Below are positions 41,901 to 49,426 of a DNA stretch of 64,000 nucleotides, piece after piece. The notes beneath the pieces are model-generated. The model had not been told where the DNA came from, did not search any database, and worked only from the letters and a program-made list of their open reading frames with translations. Origin of the DNA: Thermus thermophilus HB8 (GTDB taxonomy: Bacteria > Deinococcota > Deinococci > Deinococcales > Thermaceae); contig NC_006461.1 in assembly GCF_000091545.1 (NCBI RefSeq), positions 135,545 through 199,544 on the forward strand, given 5' to 3'. Position 1 is the stretch's first letter. The number at the start of each line of letters is the position of its first letter. The position numbers and the translations under genes are program-made.

Positions 41901-42162
41901 CCTTTCCCCGCTTGCGGTCAAAGCGGCTTTCCGCCGCCACGTAGGCCTCGTAGCCCAGGATGGGCTTGATGCCCATTTCGGTGGCCTTCTTGTAGAACTC
42001 CACGGCCCCGAAGAGGTTGCCGTGGTCGGTCATGGCCAAGGCGGGGTCCTCGGGGGTCGTCTCCTTGACCCACTTGAGGAGGTCGGAAAGCTTCGCCGCC
42101 CCGTCCAGGAGGGAGAACTGGGTGTGCTGGTGGAGGTGGGCGAAGCGGAGCTTGCGGCCCAT
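35959..42162 (-). CDS. dnaE: DNA polymerase III alpha subunit with two inteins
   Basis: The main replicative polymerase. The precursor is 2067 residues; removing two 423-residue inteins leaves 1221, the normal Thermus size. An N-terminal PHP domain starts HLHQHTQFSLLDGAAKLSDLL; in Thermus it is an active zinc-dependent exonuclease. Polymerase motifs include GPGRGSAAGSLVAY and MPDIDTDFSD, holding the catalytic Asp residues. Both inteins interrupt conserved segments of the palm/fingers region: DLLRR|SMGKKK and NYGFNK|SHAAAYS. The C-terminal part has the helix-hairpin-helix region and the OB fold (RVLLAGMVEEVVRK). Start ATG 42162. Confidence 0.97.
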   Translation of the reverse strand: MGRKLRFAHLHQHTQFSLLDGAAKLSDLLKWVKETTPEDPALAMTDHGNLFGAVEFYKKATEMGIKPILGYEAYVAAESRFDRKRGKGLDGGYFHLTLLAKDFTGYQNLVRLASRAYLEGFYEKPRIDREILREHAEGLIALSGCLGAEIPQFILQDRLDLAEARLNEYLSIFKDRFFIEIQNHGLPEQKKVNEVLKEFARKYGLGMVATNDGHYVRKEDARAHEVLLAIQSKSTLDDPGRWRFPCDEFYVKTPEEMRAMFPEEEWGDEPFDNTVEIARMCNVELPIGDKMVYRIPRFPLPEGRTEAQYLMELTFKGLLRRYPDRITEGFYREVFRLLGKLPPHGDGEALAEALAQVEREAWERLMKSLPPLAGVKEWTAEAIFHRALYELSVIERMGFPGYFLIVQDYINWARRNGVSVGPGRGSAAGSLVAYAVGITNIDPLRFGLLFERFLNPERVSMPDIDTDFSDRERDRVIQYVRERYGEDKVAQIGTLGSLASKAALKDVARVYGIPHKKAEELAKLIPVQFGKPKPLQEAIQVVPELRAEMEKDPKVREVLEVAMRLEGLNRHASVHAAGVVIAAEPLTDLVPLMRDQEGRPVTQYDMGAVEALGLLKMDFLGLRTLTFLDEVKRIVKASQGVELDYDALPLDDPKTFALLSRGETKGVFQLESGGMTATLRGLKPRRFEDLIAILSLYRPGPMEHIPTYIRRHHGLEPVSYSEFPHAEKYLKPILDETYGIPVYQEQIMQIASAVAGYSLGEADLLRRCLAEGSLVLDAATGQRVPIEKVRPGMEVFSLGPDYRLYRVPVLEVLESGVREVVRLRTRSGRTLVLTPDHPLLTPEGWKPLCDLPLGTPIAVPAELPVAGHLAPPEERVTLLALLLGDGNTKLSGRRGTRPNAFFYSKDPELLAAYRRCAEALGAKVKAYVHPTTGVVTLATLAPRPGAQDPVKRLVVEAGMVAKAEEKRVPEEVFRYRREALALFLGRLFSTDGSVEKKRISYSSASLGLAQDVAHLLLRLGITSQLRSRGPRAHEVLISGREDILRFAELIGPYLLGAKRERLAALEAEARRRLPGQGWHLRLVPPAVAYRISEAKRRSGLSWSEAGRRVAVAGSCLSSGLNLKRPRRYLFRHRLFLLGEAFADPGLEALAEGQVLWDPIVAVEPAGKARTFDLRVPPFANFVSEDLVVHNSMGKKKVEEMKSHRERFVQGAKERGVPEEEANRLFDMLEAFANYGFNKCLPARARVVDWCTGRVVRVGEIVRGEAKGVWVVSLDEARLRLVPRPVVAAFPSGKAQVYALRTATGRVLEATANHPVYTPEGWRPLGTLAPGDYVALPRHLSYRPSLHLEGHELDLLGFALAEGHLRHPSGVYLYTSSEEELAAMEEALRAFPNTRIRVVWRRGVAHVYVGRVDRRQEAGAVAFLRRMGLLGLDAKTKRLPEAVFGLPPEEVARFLGRLWTGDGGVDPKGRLIHYATASKELAWGVQHLLLRLGLQSRLVEKRFSGGYKGYAVYLLGGLEAARRFAETVGPYLVGKRRQDLEALLASWEKAGRSTRDVLPLAFLEEVRAAVAEVAQGQVADLLREAGLAEGLLCLGRGRRGLSRATVGRLAALTGSLALLRLAEAEVYWDRVEAVEPLGEEEVFDLTVEGTHTFVAEDVIVHNSHAAAYSLLSYQTAYVKAHYPVEFMAALLSVERHDSDKVAEYIRDARAMGIEVLPPDVNRSGFDFLVQGRQILFGLSAVKNVGEAAAEAILRERERGGPYRSLGDFLKRLDEKVLNKRTLESLIKAGALDGFGERARLLASLEGLLKWAAENREKARSGMMGLFSEVEEPPLAEAAPLDEITRLRYEKEALGIYVSGHPILRYPGLRETATCTLEELPHLARDLPPRSRVLLAGMVEEVVRKPTKSGGMMARFVLSDETGALEAVAFGRAYDQVSPRLKEDTPVLVLAEVEREEGGVRVLAQAVWTYEELEQVPRALEVEVEASLLDDRGVAHLKSLLDEHAGTLPLYVRVQGAFGEALLALREVRVGEEALGALEAAGFRAYLLPDREVLLQGGQAGEAQEAVPF
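37180..38448 (-). other. DnaE intein 2 (423 aa), endonuclease probably weakened
   Basis: Begins with Cys1 (TGC 38448) after NYGFNK and ends DVIVHN before Ser of SHAAAYS. Block A CLPARARVVDWCTGRV, block B TANHPVYTPEGW, blocks F/G FDLTVEGTHTFVAEDVIVHN. The first dodecapeptide reads LLGFALAEGHL, with Glu in place of the metal-binding Asp; the second, VARFLGRLWTGDGGV, is intact. The mini-extein between the two inteins is only 48 residues. Confidence 0.95.
38593..39861 (-). other. DnaE intein 1 (423 aa) with LAGLIDADG endonuclease
   Basis: Begins with Cys1 (TGT 39861) after ADLLRR and ends VVHN before Ser of SMGKKK. Splicing blocks: CLAEGSLVLDAATG (A), TPDHPLLTPEGW (B, with the TxxH-type His), and FDLRVPPFANFVSEDLVVHN (F and G). 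The two dodecapeptides are LLALLLGDGNTK and ALFLGRLFSTDGSV, both keeping their Asp, so endonuclease activity is possible. It corresponds to DnaE-1 of T. thermophilus strains. Confidence 0.95.
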
Positions 42163-42200
42163 GGTCCCCAGTTTACCTTGCGGGGAGGGACCGGGGCGGC

Positions 42201-42225
42201 TAAACTAATGCATGAAATGATGCAT
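42201..42225 (+). promoter_or_regulatory. Toxin-antitoxin promoter and palindromic operator
   Basis: TAAACT (42201-42206) is the -10 box. Immediately downstream ATGCAT occurs twice (42208-42213 and 42220-42225), forming an inverted repeat over the start site and the antitoxin start codons, as expected for autorepression by Phd/YefM proteins. Confidence 0.5.
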
Positions 42226-42519
42226 CGCAAGCGCGTCTTAAGCGCCACCGAGGCCCGCGTCCACTTCGGCGAGGTGCTGAGGCGGGTGGAGGAAGGGGAG
42301 GTGATCGTGGTGGAGGGGCGGGGCAGGCCGCAGGCGGTCATCCTCTCCGTGAAGGCCTACGCCCGCCTCACCGCGGGGAAGGAGGACCCCTTGGAGGCCC
42401 TCCTCTCCTTTAACCGGGCCATCCGGGCCCGCTTGGGCAGGCCCCTTACCCCCCCTGAGGAGGTGGTTTCCGCCCTGAGGGAGGAGCGGGACCGTGAGCT
42501 GGGTGGTGCTGGACGCTAG
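42217..42519 (+). CDS. Phd/YefM-family antitoxin
   Basis: About 100 residues. RVLSATEARVHFGEVLRRVEEGEVIVVEGRGRPQAVILSVKAY is a typical Phd/YefM DNA-binding N-domain; the C-terminus would neutralise the toxin. In-frame ATGs at 42208, 42217 and 42220 compete; 42217 or 42220 fits the -10 position better. It overlaps the PIN toxin by 26 bases. Confidence 0.85.
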   Translation: MMHRKRVLSATEARVHFGEVLRRVEEGEVIVVEGRGRPQAVILSVKAYARLTAGKEDPLEALLSFNRAIRARLGRPLTPPEEVVSALREERDRELGGAGR

Positions 42520-42940
42520 CTTCCTCCTCCGCCTGCTCTTGGCGGCAGACCCAAGGGCCGAAGCCGTACGCCTCTACCGGGGCTGGAGGCAGGAAGACCG
42601 CCCCCTCGCCGCCCCCACCCTGGCCCTTTATGAAGCGGCCGACGCCCTTTACCGCTACGCCCTCGCCGGGGAGATGACCCTGGCCGAGGCCGAGACCTTT
42701 CTAGGGCACCTCCAGAGGCTCGGGATCCGGTTTTTCGCCGAGCCCTGGACCCACACCCGGGCCTTAGAACTGGCCTGGGCCTTGGGCCTAAAGGCCGCCT
42801 ACGACGCCCACTACCTGGCCCTGGCCGAAGGGTTTCAGGGAGCCTTCTGGACCGCCGACAAAAGGCTGCACCAAAGGGCCCTCGAGGGCCAGGCCCAAGG
42901 GCTCCTTCCCGGCGTTTCCCTTCACCTTCTGGAACCATGA
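42494..42940 (+). CDS. vapC: VapC-type PIN-domain toxin
   Basis: 148 residues, GTG start. Four acidic active-site positions can be seen: Asp in VVLDASFLL, Glu in LYEAADALYRY, Asp in AAYDAHYLALAE and Asp in FWTADKRLHQRA. PIN toxins are Mg-dependent RNases, many cutting tRNA or rRNA. It pairs with a Phd-like rather than VapB-like antitoxin, a common mix. Its TGA overlaps the next gene's ATG. Confidence 0.88.
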   Translation: MSWVVLDASFLLRLLLAADPRAEAVRLYRGWRQEDRPLAAPTLALYEAADALYRYALAGEMTLAEAETFLGHLQRLGIRFFAEPWTHTRALELAWALGLKAAYDAHYLALAEGFQGAFWTADKRLHQRALEGQAQGLLPGVSLHLLEP

Positions 42941-43500
42941 CCCTGGGCGAGCTCCGGGAAGAGGTCTGGAACGCCCTGGCCCGCTACGACCTCGCCCTCC
43001 ACCCCACGCCCCCCCACGGCCACCACCCCAACTTCCTGGGAGCCAGAAGGGCGGCCGAGCGGCTCCTCAAGACCCCCGAGTTCCAGGGGGCAAGGCGGGT
43101 CCTCGCGGGGATGGACGCCGTCCTCAAGCCCCTAAGGGAGGAGGCCCTGCGCCAGGGAAAGGAGCTCCTCCTCCCCCACCCCGACCGCCCGGGGGAGTTT
43201 CTGCTCCTAAGGGACGTGGACCCGAGGAAGCTCAAGCGGGTCCGGGAGGCCTACCGCTTCGGGGTCCGGGTGGCCCTGGAGGAGGCCACGCCGGACCTCG
43301 TCCTCATCGGGGCGGTGGCCGTGGACGAGGAGGGGGGCTGGGTGGGCAAGGGCTACGGCTTCCCCCAAAGCTGGCTCCGGGTAGAGGCCCCCTTCGCCAC
43401 CCTCGCCCACCCGGTGATGGTCTATCCCCGCCTTCCCGTGCCCCCGGAAAGGCGGGTGGACCTCATCGCCACGCCCCAGCGCCTCCTCCGGCTAGGCTAG
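42937..43500 (+). CDS. 5-formyltetrahydrofolate cyclo-ligase-like protein
   Basis: 187 residues. The sequence NFLGARRAAERLLKTPEFQGARRVLAGMDAVLKPLREEALRQGKELLLPHPDRPGEFLLLRDVDP and the end VDLIATPQRLLRLG fit the MTHFS-like family (ATP-dependent conversion of 5-formyl-THF to methenyl-THF), but the characteristic GxGxGYYD loop appears only as VGKGYGFPQSW, so true cyclo-ligase activity is uncertain. Its ATG overlaps vapC (ATGA), and its 3' end overlaps pdhC by 9 bases. Confidence 0.7.
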   Translation: MTLGELREEVWNALARYDLALHPTPPHGHHPNFLGARRAAERLLKTPEFQGARRVLAGMDAVLKPLREEALRQGKELLLPHPDRPGEFLLLRDVDPRKLKRVREAYRFGVRVALEEATPDLVLIGAVAVDEEGGWVGKGYGFPQSWLRVEAPFATLAHPVMVYPRLPVPPERRVDLIATPQRLLRLG

Positions 43501-44754
43501 GGCGAGGCCCAGGGGGTCCTCCAGAATCCCCGCAAGGTGGCGGCAGAAGCGGGCGGCGTCCGCCCCGTCAATCAGGCGGTGGTCGTAGGTGAGGCTGAAG
43601 GGCATCACGAGCCGGGGCACGAAGGCCTCCTTCCCGGGGTCCCAAAGGGGTTTCATCTGGGAGCGGGAGACCCCGAGGATGGCCACCTCCGGCCAGTTGA
43701 CGATGGGGGTGAAGCCGGTGCCGCCGATCCCCCCCAGGTTGGAGAGGCTGAAGGTGGCCCCCTGCATCTCCTCGGGGGAGAGCTTCCGCTCCCGGGCCCT
43801 TTGGGAGATCTCCTGAAGCTCCTCCGCCAGGCGCAAGACCCCTTTCCGGTCCACGTCGCGGATCACCGGGACCAAAAGGCCGTGGGGCGTGTCCACCGCC
43901 ACCCCGATGTGGATGTAGTCCTTGTAGACGATCTCCTGGGCCTCCACGTCCAGGGAGGCGTTGAACTTGGGGAAGGCCTTCAGGGTGAGGGCCAGGGCCT
44001 TGAGGAGGAAGGCGGTGAGGGTGAGGCGGAACCCCTTCTCCTCGGCCTTCTTGGCGTACTGCTTGCGCAAAGCCTCCAGCTCGGTGACGTCCGCCTCGTC
44101 AAAGTGGGTGACCATGGGCACCTGGGCCCAGGCCTGGCTCATGGAGCGCACCGTGGCCTTGCGCACCCCGCTCATGGGCTCCCGGCGCACGGGGCCCCAC
44201 TTGGTGAAGTCGGGAAGCCTGGGCGCGGGGGCCGCCGGAAGGGCCGCCGGGGCCGCCTCCCCAAGGCCCGCCGCCCGGCGCACGTCCTCCTCGGTGATGC
44301 GCCCGGCAAGCCCCGTGCCCCGGAGCCGGGTGAGGTCCACCCCGAGCTCCCGGGCGAGCCGCCTTATGGAGGGGGCCGCCGGGATGAGGCGGCGCTCGGA
44401 GGGCGCCTCCTGGGGGGCGGGAGGGGCTTCCTTGGGGGCGGGACGGGGCGCCTCCTCGGCCTTGGGGGCGGGCGCTTCCGGCCTTTCCTCCGCCTTAAGG
44501 GGAGGCGCTTCCGCCCCGCCCTCGGCCTCGGCGAGCTCCAGGAAGGGCTGTCCCGGGCGCACCTCGTCCCCCACCTTGACCAAAACCCGCTTCACCACGC
44601 CGCCCGCCTCCGCGGGCACCTCCACCACCGCCTTGTCCGTCTCCAGCTCCAGAAGGGGCTGGCCCGGCTCCACCCGGTCCCCTTCCTTCACCAGGACGCC
44701 CACCACGGTCGCCTGCGTTACGTTGTCGCCGAGTTCGGGTAGCTTGACCTCCAT
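43492..44754 (-). CDS. aceF: Pyruvate dehydrogenase E2, dihydrolipoamide acetyltransferase
   Basis: 420 residues: one lipoyl domain (LELETDKAVVEVPAEAGG, lipoylated Lys), an Ala/Pro-rich linker at about 80-125, a peripheral-subunit-binding domain (PSIRRLARELGVDLTRLRGTGLAGRITEEDV), and the catalytic domain ending TYDHRLIDGADAARF with the catalytic His and Asp. E2 moves acetyl groups from E1 to CoA. It follows the E1 gene by 9 bases. The E3 subunit is not in the window. Confidence 0.95.
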   Translation of the reverse strand: MEVKLPELGDNVTQATVVGVLVKEGDRVEPGQPLLELETDKAVVEVPAEAGGVVKRVLVKVGDEVRPGQPFLELAEAEGGAEAPPLKAEERPEAPAPKAEEAPRPAPKEAPPAPQEAPSERRLIPAAPSIRRLARELGVDLTRLRGTGLAGRITEEDVRRAAGLGEAAPAALPAAPAPRLPDFTKWGPVRREPMSGVRKATVRSMSQAWAQVPMVTHFDEADVTELEALRKQYAKKAEEKGFRLTLTAFLLKALALTLKAFPKFNASLDVEAQEIVYKDYIHIGVAVDTPHGLLVPVIRDVDRKGVLRLAEELQEISQRARERKLSPEEMQGATFSLSNLGGIGGTGFTPIVNWPEVAILGVSRSQMKPLWDPGKEAFVPRLVMPFSLTYDHRLIDGADAARFCRHLAGILEDPLGLALA

Positions 44755-44763
44755 GCTCTCCCC

Positions 44764-47481
44764 CTACCGCCGGTGGGGCGGCACCTCCTCCAGCTTAAGG
44801 CCCAGGTCCTTCCTCGCCTGGTTCAGGGTCCTCTTCGTCACCTTGCCCTCCCCGTGGAGCAGGGCCAGGGCGGTGTAGGCGATGTGCCGGGCGTCCACCT
44901 CAAAGAAGTCCCTAAGGGCCTCCCGGGTGTCGGAGCGGCCGAAGCCGTCCGTGCCGAGGACGGCGAAGGGCCGGTCCACGTATCCCCGGATGAGGTTGGG
45001 TAGGGCCTTGAGGTAGTCGGTGGCGGCCACGATGGGCCCCTCGTGGCCCTCGAGGGCCTCCTGCACGTAGGGCCTGCGGGCCTTGCCCAAAAGGCGGGTC
45101 TCCCGCTCGGCCTCAATGGCGTCCACATAGAGGGCCTTGTAGCTGGTGGCGCTCCAGACGTCCGCCACCACGCCGTACTTGGCCAAAAGCTCCTGGGCCT
45201 TCAGGGCCTCGTTGAGGATGGGCCCGGTGCCGAAAAGCTGCACTTTTGGGCCCTTCCCCTCCCCCGCCCGGAAGAGGTAAAGCCCTTTTAGGATCCCCTC
45301 CTTGACCTTTTCCCGGGGCTCGGGCATGGGGGGGTGGACGTAGTTCTCGTTCTCAATGGTGATGTAGTAGAAGACGTCCTCCCCCCGGCCGTACATGCGG
45401 CGGAGGCCGTCCTCCAGGATCACGGCGAACTCGTAGGCGAAGGCGGGATCGTAGGCGAGGAGGTTGGGGGCGGCCAGGGCGTAGACGTGGCTTTGGCCGT
45501 CCTGGTGCTGAAGGCCCTCCCCCGCCAAGGTGGTGCGCCCCGCCGTGGCCCCGAGGAAGAAGCCCCGGGCGCGCTGGTCGGCGGCGGCCCAGACGAGGTC
45601 CCCGATCCTTTGCAGGCCGAACATGGAGTAGGTGATGAAGAAGGGGATGGTGGGGATGCCCCAGTGGGCGTAGGCGGTCCCGGCGGCGATGAACTCGGCC
45701 ATGGCCCCGGCCTCGGTGATCCCCTCCTCCAGGATCTGCCCCTTCTGGCTCTCCTTGTAGGCGGTGAGGGTGCCCGCGTCCACGGGGACGTAGAGCTGCC
45801 CCTGGGGGGAGTAGACGCCCACCTGGGCGATCAGGGCCTCCATGCCAAAGGTGCGGGCCTCGTCGGGGACGATGGGGACGATGTACTTGCCGATCTTGGG
45901 GTGGCGGAGGAGCTTGGCGAGGATGCGCACGAAGGCCATGGTGGTGGAGATCTCCCGCCCCCCTGAGCCCTCGTAGAACTCCCGGAAGAACTCCTCCTCC
46001 GGGACCTCGAGGCCCCCCTGGAAGCGCACCCTCCTTTCGGGCACGAAGCCGCCCAGGGCCTTCCTCCGTTCCAGGAGGTAGCGGACCTCGGGGGAGTCCG
46101 GCCCCGGGTGGTAGTAGGGGAGCTCGGGAAGCTTCTCCTCGGGAATGGGGATGCCGAGGAAGCGCCTCGCCTCCTTCAGGTCCTCCTCGGTGAGCTTCTT
46201 CACCTGGTGGGCCACGTTCTTGGCCATGACCGTGGGGCCCATCCCGTAGCCCTTGATGGTCCGGGCGAGGATGACCACGGGGCTTCCCCTGTGCTCCACC
46301 GCGGCCTTGTAGGCGGCGTAGATCTTGACCATGTCGTGGCCGCCCCGGGACCGGGTGAGCTCGGTGAGCTCCTCGTCCGTCATCCCCTCAATGAGCTTCT
46401 TAAGCTCGGGGGTGTTGAAGAAGCGCTCCCTTAGCTCCTTGCCCCCGAAGGCGGCGTAGCGCTGGCTCTCCCCGTCCACCAGGGCCTCAAAGCGGCGGAG
46501 GAGGTGGCCCTCCTTATCCTTGGCGAGGAGCTCGTCCCAGGCCGAACCCCAGACCACCTTGATCACGCGCCAGCCCGCGCCCCTGTAGAGCCTTTCCAGC
46601 TCCTGGATGACCTTGGAGTTGCCCCGCACGGGGCCGTCTAAGCGCTGGAGGTTGCAGTTCACCACGAAGATGAGGTTGTCCAGGTTCTCCCGGGCGGCGA
46701 GGTGAAGCGCCCCCACCGTCTCGGGCTCGTCGTGCTCCCCGTCCCCGAGGAAGGCCCAGACCTTGGCGGAGCTTTTGGGCTTGAGGCCTCGGTCCTCGAG
46801 GTAGCGCATGAAGCGCGCCTGGTAGATGGCCTGGATGGGGCCGAGGCCCATGGAGACCGTGGGGAACTCCCAGAAGTCGGGCATGAGCCAAGGGTGGGGG
46901 TAGCTGGAAAGCCCCCGGCCCCCCGGCACCGGGGGGTGGACCTCGCGGCGGAAGTTCTCCAGGTCCTCCTCCTTAAGCCGCCCCTCCAAAAAGGCCCGGG
47001 CGTAGTTCCCGGGGGAGGCGTGGCCCTGGAAGAAGACGAGGTCCCGGTCCAGCCCCGCCTCCGGCCCGCGGAAGAAGTGGTTGAAGCCCACCTCGTAAAG
47101 CTCGGCGATGGAGGCGTAGGTGGCGATGTGCCCCCCGATGCCGTCCGCCTTCTTGTTGGCCCGGGTGACCATCATGGCCACGTTCCAGCGGAGGATGTTG
47201 GCGATGCGGCGCTCCAGCTCCAGGTCCCCGGGGTAAGGGGGCTCTTTCTCCTTGGGGAGGGTGTTGAGGTAGGGGGTGGAGAGGCGGTTTGCGGGGTAGA
47301 CCCCATGGCGGAAGAGGTACTCGTCCAGAAGGCGCAAGAGCTCCTCCACCCGCTCGGGGCCCTCCACCTTGAGGACGTATTCCAAAGACTCCAGCCACTC
47401 CCGGTTCTCTATTTCTAGGAAGCGGGCCTTCTCCTCGGGCGAAAGGGCCTGGAAGGCCGCCTTCAGCTCCTTTTCCGTCAT
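44764..47481 (-). CDS. aceE: Pyruvate dehydrogenase E1, homodimeric AceE type
   Basis: 905 residues. This TPP enzyme decarboxylates pyruvate and acetylates the E2 lipoyl group. It has the TPP motif region GDGEHDEPETVGALHLAARENLDNLIFVVNCNLQRLDGP and the AceE patterns LEIENREWLESLEYVL at the start and GTDGFGRSDTREALRDFFEVD near the end. ATG 47481 is preferred over upstream starts since the protein begins MTEKELKAAFQALSPEEK. A LysR gene is divergent, a likely regulator. Confidence 0.95.
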   Translation of the reverse strand: MTEKELKAAFQALSPEEKARFLEIENREWLESLEYVLKVEGPERVEELLRLLDEYLFRHGVYPANRLSTPYLNTLPKEKEPPYPGDLELERRIANILRWNVAMMVTRANKKADGIGGHIATYASIAELYEVGFNHFFRGPEAGLDRDLVFFQGHASPGNYARAFLEGRLKEEDLENFRREVHPPVPGGRGLSSYPHPWLMPDFWEFPTVSMGLGPIQAIYQARFMRYLEDRGLKPKSSAKVWAFLGDGEHDEPETVGALHLAARENLDNLIFVVNCNLQRLDGPVRGNSKVIQELERLYRGAGWRVIKVVWGSAWDELLAKDKEGHLLRRFEALVDGESQRYAAFGGKELRERFFNTPELKKLIEGMTDEELTELTRSRGGHDMVKIYAAYKAAVEHRGSPVVILARTIKGYGMGPTVMAKNVAHQVKKLTEEDLKEARRFLGIPIPEEKLPELPYYHPGPDSPEVRYLLERRKALGGFVPERRVRFQGGLEVPEEEFFREFYEGSGGREISTTMAFVRILAKLLRHPKIGKYIVPIVPDEARTFGMEALIAQVGVYSPQGQLYVPVDAGTLTAYKESQKGQILEEGITEAGAMAEFIAAGTAYAHWGIPTIPFFITYSMFGLQRIGDLVWAAADQRARGFFLGATAGRTTLAGEGLQHQDGQSHVYALAAPNLLAYDPAFAYEFAVILEDGLRRMYGRGEDVFYYITIENENYVHPPMPEPREKVKEGILKGLYLFRAGEGKGPKVQLFGTGPILNEALKAQELLAKYGVVADVWSATSYKALYVDAIEAERETRLLGKARRPYVQEALEGHEGPIVAATDYLKALPNLIRGYVDRPFAVLGTDGFGRSDTREALRDFFEVDARHIAYTALALLHGEGKVTKRTLNQARKDLGLKLEEVPPHRR

Positions 47482-47569
47482 GGCCTCCTCCAAAACTACA
47501 CTACACCTTCCCAGGACCAGTCTGCCCTCGAGGAGGTCCCCGCGTCCAATAAGACCTTCGCCGCGGTTG

Positions 47570-47588
47570 TGATAAGATCTTTTTATCA
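47570..47588. promoter_or_regulatory. LysR-type binding site between aceE and the lysR gene
   Basis: TGATAA (47570-47575) and TTATCA (47583-47588) form a 19-bp inverted repeat in an AT-rich patch ending at the lysR start codon. It includes the T-N11-A pattern typical of LysR sites. Confidence 0.5.
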
Positions 47589-48445
47589 TGGACCCGCGCC
47601 GCCTCAAGGCCTTCCTGGTCCTGGCGGAGGAAAAGAGCTTCCACAAGGCTGCGGAGCGCCTCTACCTCTCCCAGCCCGCCCTCACCCAGAGGATCCAGGC
47701 CCTGGAGCGGGAGCTCGGGGTGCGCCTTCTGGAAAGGCGCCCCTTCCGCCTGACCCCGGCGGGGGATCTGCTCCGCCGGGAAGGGGCGCGGCTCCTTAAG
47801 GAGCTGGAGGCCCTCAAGGAGGCGGTCCGGCGGGCGGGGCAGGAGGCCCTCCGCTTCGGGGTGCCGGAGAACCTCCTCCCCGACCTCATGCCCCTCCTGG
47901 ACCACCTGCGCCGGGGGCTCGGCCAGGCGGTGGAGGTTCTGGAGATGCACACCCCCGAGCAGGTCCGGGCCCTCAAGGAGGGGCGCCTGGACTACGGCCT
48001 CGCGGGGCTCAAGGTGGAGGACCCGGAGGTGGCGAAGGAGCCCCTCCTCCGGGTGCCCATCGTGGTGGCCCTGCCCGAAACCCACCCCCTGGCCCCTAGG
48101 GCCCGGGTGCCCCTTCGGGCCCTGAAGGAGGAGCCCTTCCTCCTCCTTCCCAAGGACTTCCTCCCCCCCCTCTACGAGGCCTTCATGGAGGTCTTCCGCC
48201 GGGCGGGCTTCGCCCCCAAGGTGGTCCGGGAGGTGGCCCGCTTCTCCCAGGCGGTGAGCCTGGTGGCCGCGGGCCTCGGGGTCCACCTCACCCTCGCCCC
48301 CTACCGGGTCTACCCCCACCCCGGGGTGGTCCTGAGGCCCCTGGAGGAGGAGGCCGCCCTCGAGGTGGCCCTCATCTACGCCCGGCGCCCGCCCCCGCCC
48401 AGGCTGGAGGAGGTGCGCCGGCTCCTCCGCGCCCTCGCCCTGTAG
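47588..48445 (+). CDS. LysR-family transcriptional regulator
   Basis: 285 residues. N-terminal winged helix RRLKAFLVLAEEKSFHKAAERLYLSQPALTQRIQALERELGVRLLER is textbook LysR; the rest is the periplasmic-binding-protein-like effector domain. Divergent from the pyruvate dehydrogenase genes, with an inverted repeat between them, so it may control them. The effector is unknown. Confidence 0.92.
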   Translation: MDPRRLKAFLVLAEEKSFHKAAERLYLSQPALTQRIQALERELGVRLLERRPFRLTPAGDLLRREGARLLKELEALKEAVRRAGQEALRFGVPENLLPDLMPLLDHLRRGLGQAVEVLEMHTPEQVRALKEGRLDYGLAGLKVEDPEVAKEPLLRVPIVVALPETHPLAPRARVPLRALKEEPFLLLPKDFLPPLYEAFMEVFRRAGFAPKVVREVARFSQAVSLVAAGLGVHLTLAPYRVYPHPGVVLRPLEEEAALEVALIYARRPPPPRLEEVRRLLRALAL

Positions 48446-48454
48446 AATGCCCCC

Positions 48455-49390
48455 ATGGACCGCCTCGAGGCCGCCCTGAAGACCCACCCCGGCCTCAAGC
48501 GCCCCAAGAACGAGGACGCGGTGGGCGGGGAGGCCACCCCCTGGGGCGGGGTCTACGTGGTGGCCGACGGCATGGGGGGGCACCGGACGGGGGAGGTGGC
48601 CTCGAGGCTCGCCGTGGAGACCGTCTTGGCGAGGCTTTCCCGGGAGGAACCCCCTTCCCCCAAGGACCTCCTGGAGGCCCTGGAGGAGGCCAACGGGAGG
48701 ATCCACCGGGAGGCCCAGCGCCCGGAGAACCGGGGGATGGGCACCACCTGCACCGTCCTCGTCCTGGACCTGCCCTACGCCCTGGTGGCCCACGTGGGGG
48801 ACTCCCGGGCCTATTTGCTCAGGGAGGGGAACCTCCTCCAGCTCACGGAGGACCACTCCTGGGTGGCGGAAAGGGTGCGGCAGGGCCTCCTCTCCCCCGA
48901 GGAGGCGAGGACGCACCGCTGGCGCAACGTGATCACCAACGCCCTGGGCTCCTTCCCCCAGGCCCGGGTGGACCTCCTCGGGCTCAAGCTCCGCCCGGGG
49001 GACACCTTCCTCCTCTGCACCGACGGGCTTTCCGGGGTCCTGGAGGAAAGGGCCCTCAAGGAGGTGCTGGCCCACTTTCCCCCCGCCGAGGCGGCGGAGC
49101 GCCTCGTGGCCCTGGCCAACGAGTGGGGCGGCCCGGACAACGTGAGCGTGGCCGTGGTCCGGGTCCCCGAGGCCCTGCCGGAGCGCCAGAGGCCCTACGC
49201 CCTCCCCCTGGAGGCCGCCAAGGGGGAACCCGTCCGCCTCCAGGTGGGGGAGGTGCCCGAGGAGCTCACCACCCAGATCCTGGAGCCCGCCCCCAAGAGG
49301 GGGCGGGTGGGGTGGCGGGACGCCCTCCTCATTCTCCTCTGGGTGGTGGTGGTGGCCTACATCCTCCTCAACTCCCTGCGGACCCCCTAG
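48455..49390 (+). CDS. PP2C-type protein phosphatase, membrane-anchored
   Basis: 311 residues. Metal-site motifs of PPM phosphatases are present: KNEDAVGG, VVADGMGGHRTGE, GTTCTVLVLD, HVGDSRAYLL, LCTDGLSG and GGPDNVSVAVV. A single C-terminal helix (LLILLWVVVVAYILL) anchors it with the catalytic domain inside. It could reverse phosphorylation by Hanks kinases such as that at the left edge. TAGAAT lies 6 bases before the ATG (leaderless). Confidence 0.93.
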   Translation: MDRLEAALKTHPGLKRPKNEDAVGGEATPWGGVYVVADGMGGHRTGEVASRLAVETVLARLSREEPPSPKDLLEALEEANGRIHREAQRPENRGMGTTCTVLVLDLPYALVAHVGDSRAYLLREGNLLQLTEDHSWVAERVRQGLLSPEEARTHRWRNVITNALGSFPQARVDLLGLKLRPGDTFLLCTDGLSGVLEERALKEVLAHFPPAEAAERLVALANEWGGPDNVSVAVVRVPEALPERQRPYALPLEAAKGEPVRLQVGEVPEELTTQILEPAPKRGRVGWRDALLILLWVVVVAYILLNSLRTP

Positions 49391-49426
49391 ACCCCGGAGG
49401 CAGGGGGCGGGTAGACTCTTCGCGGT

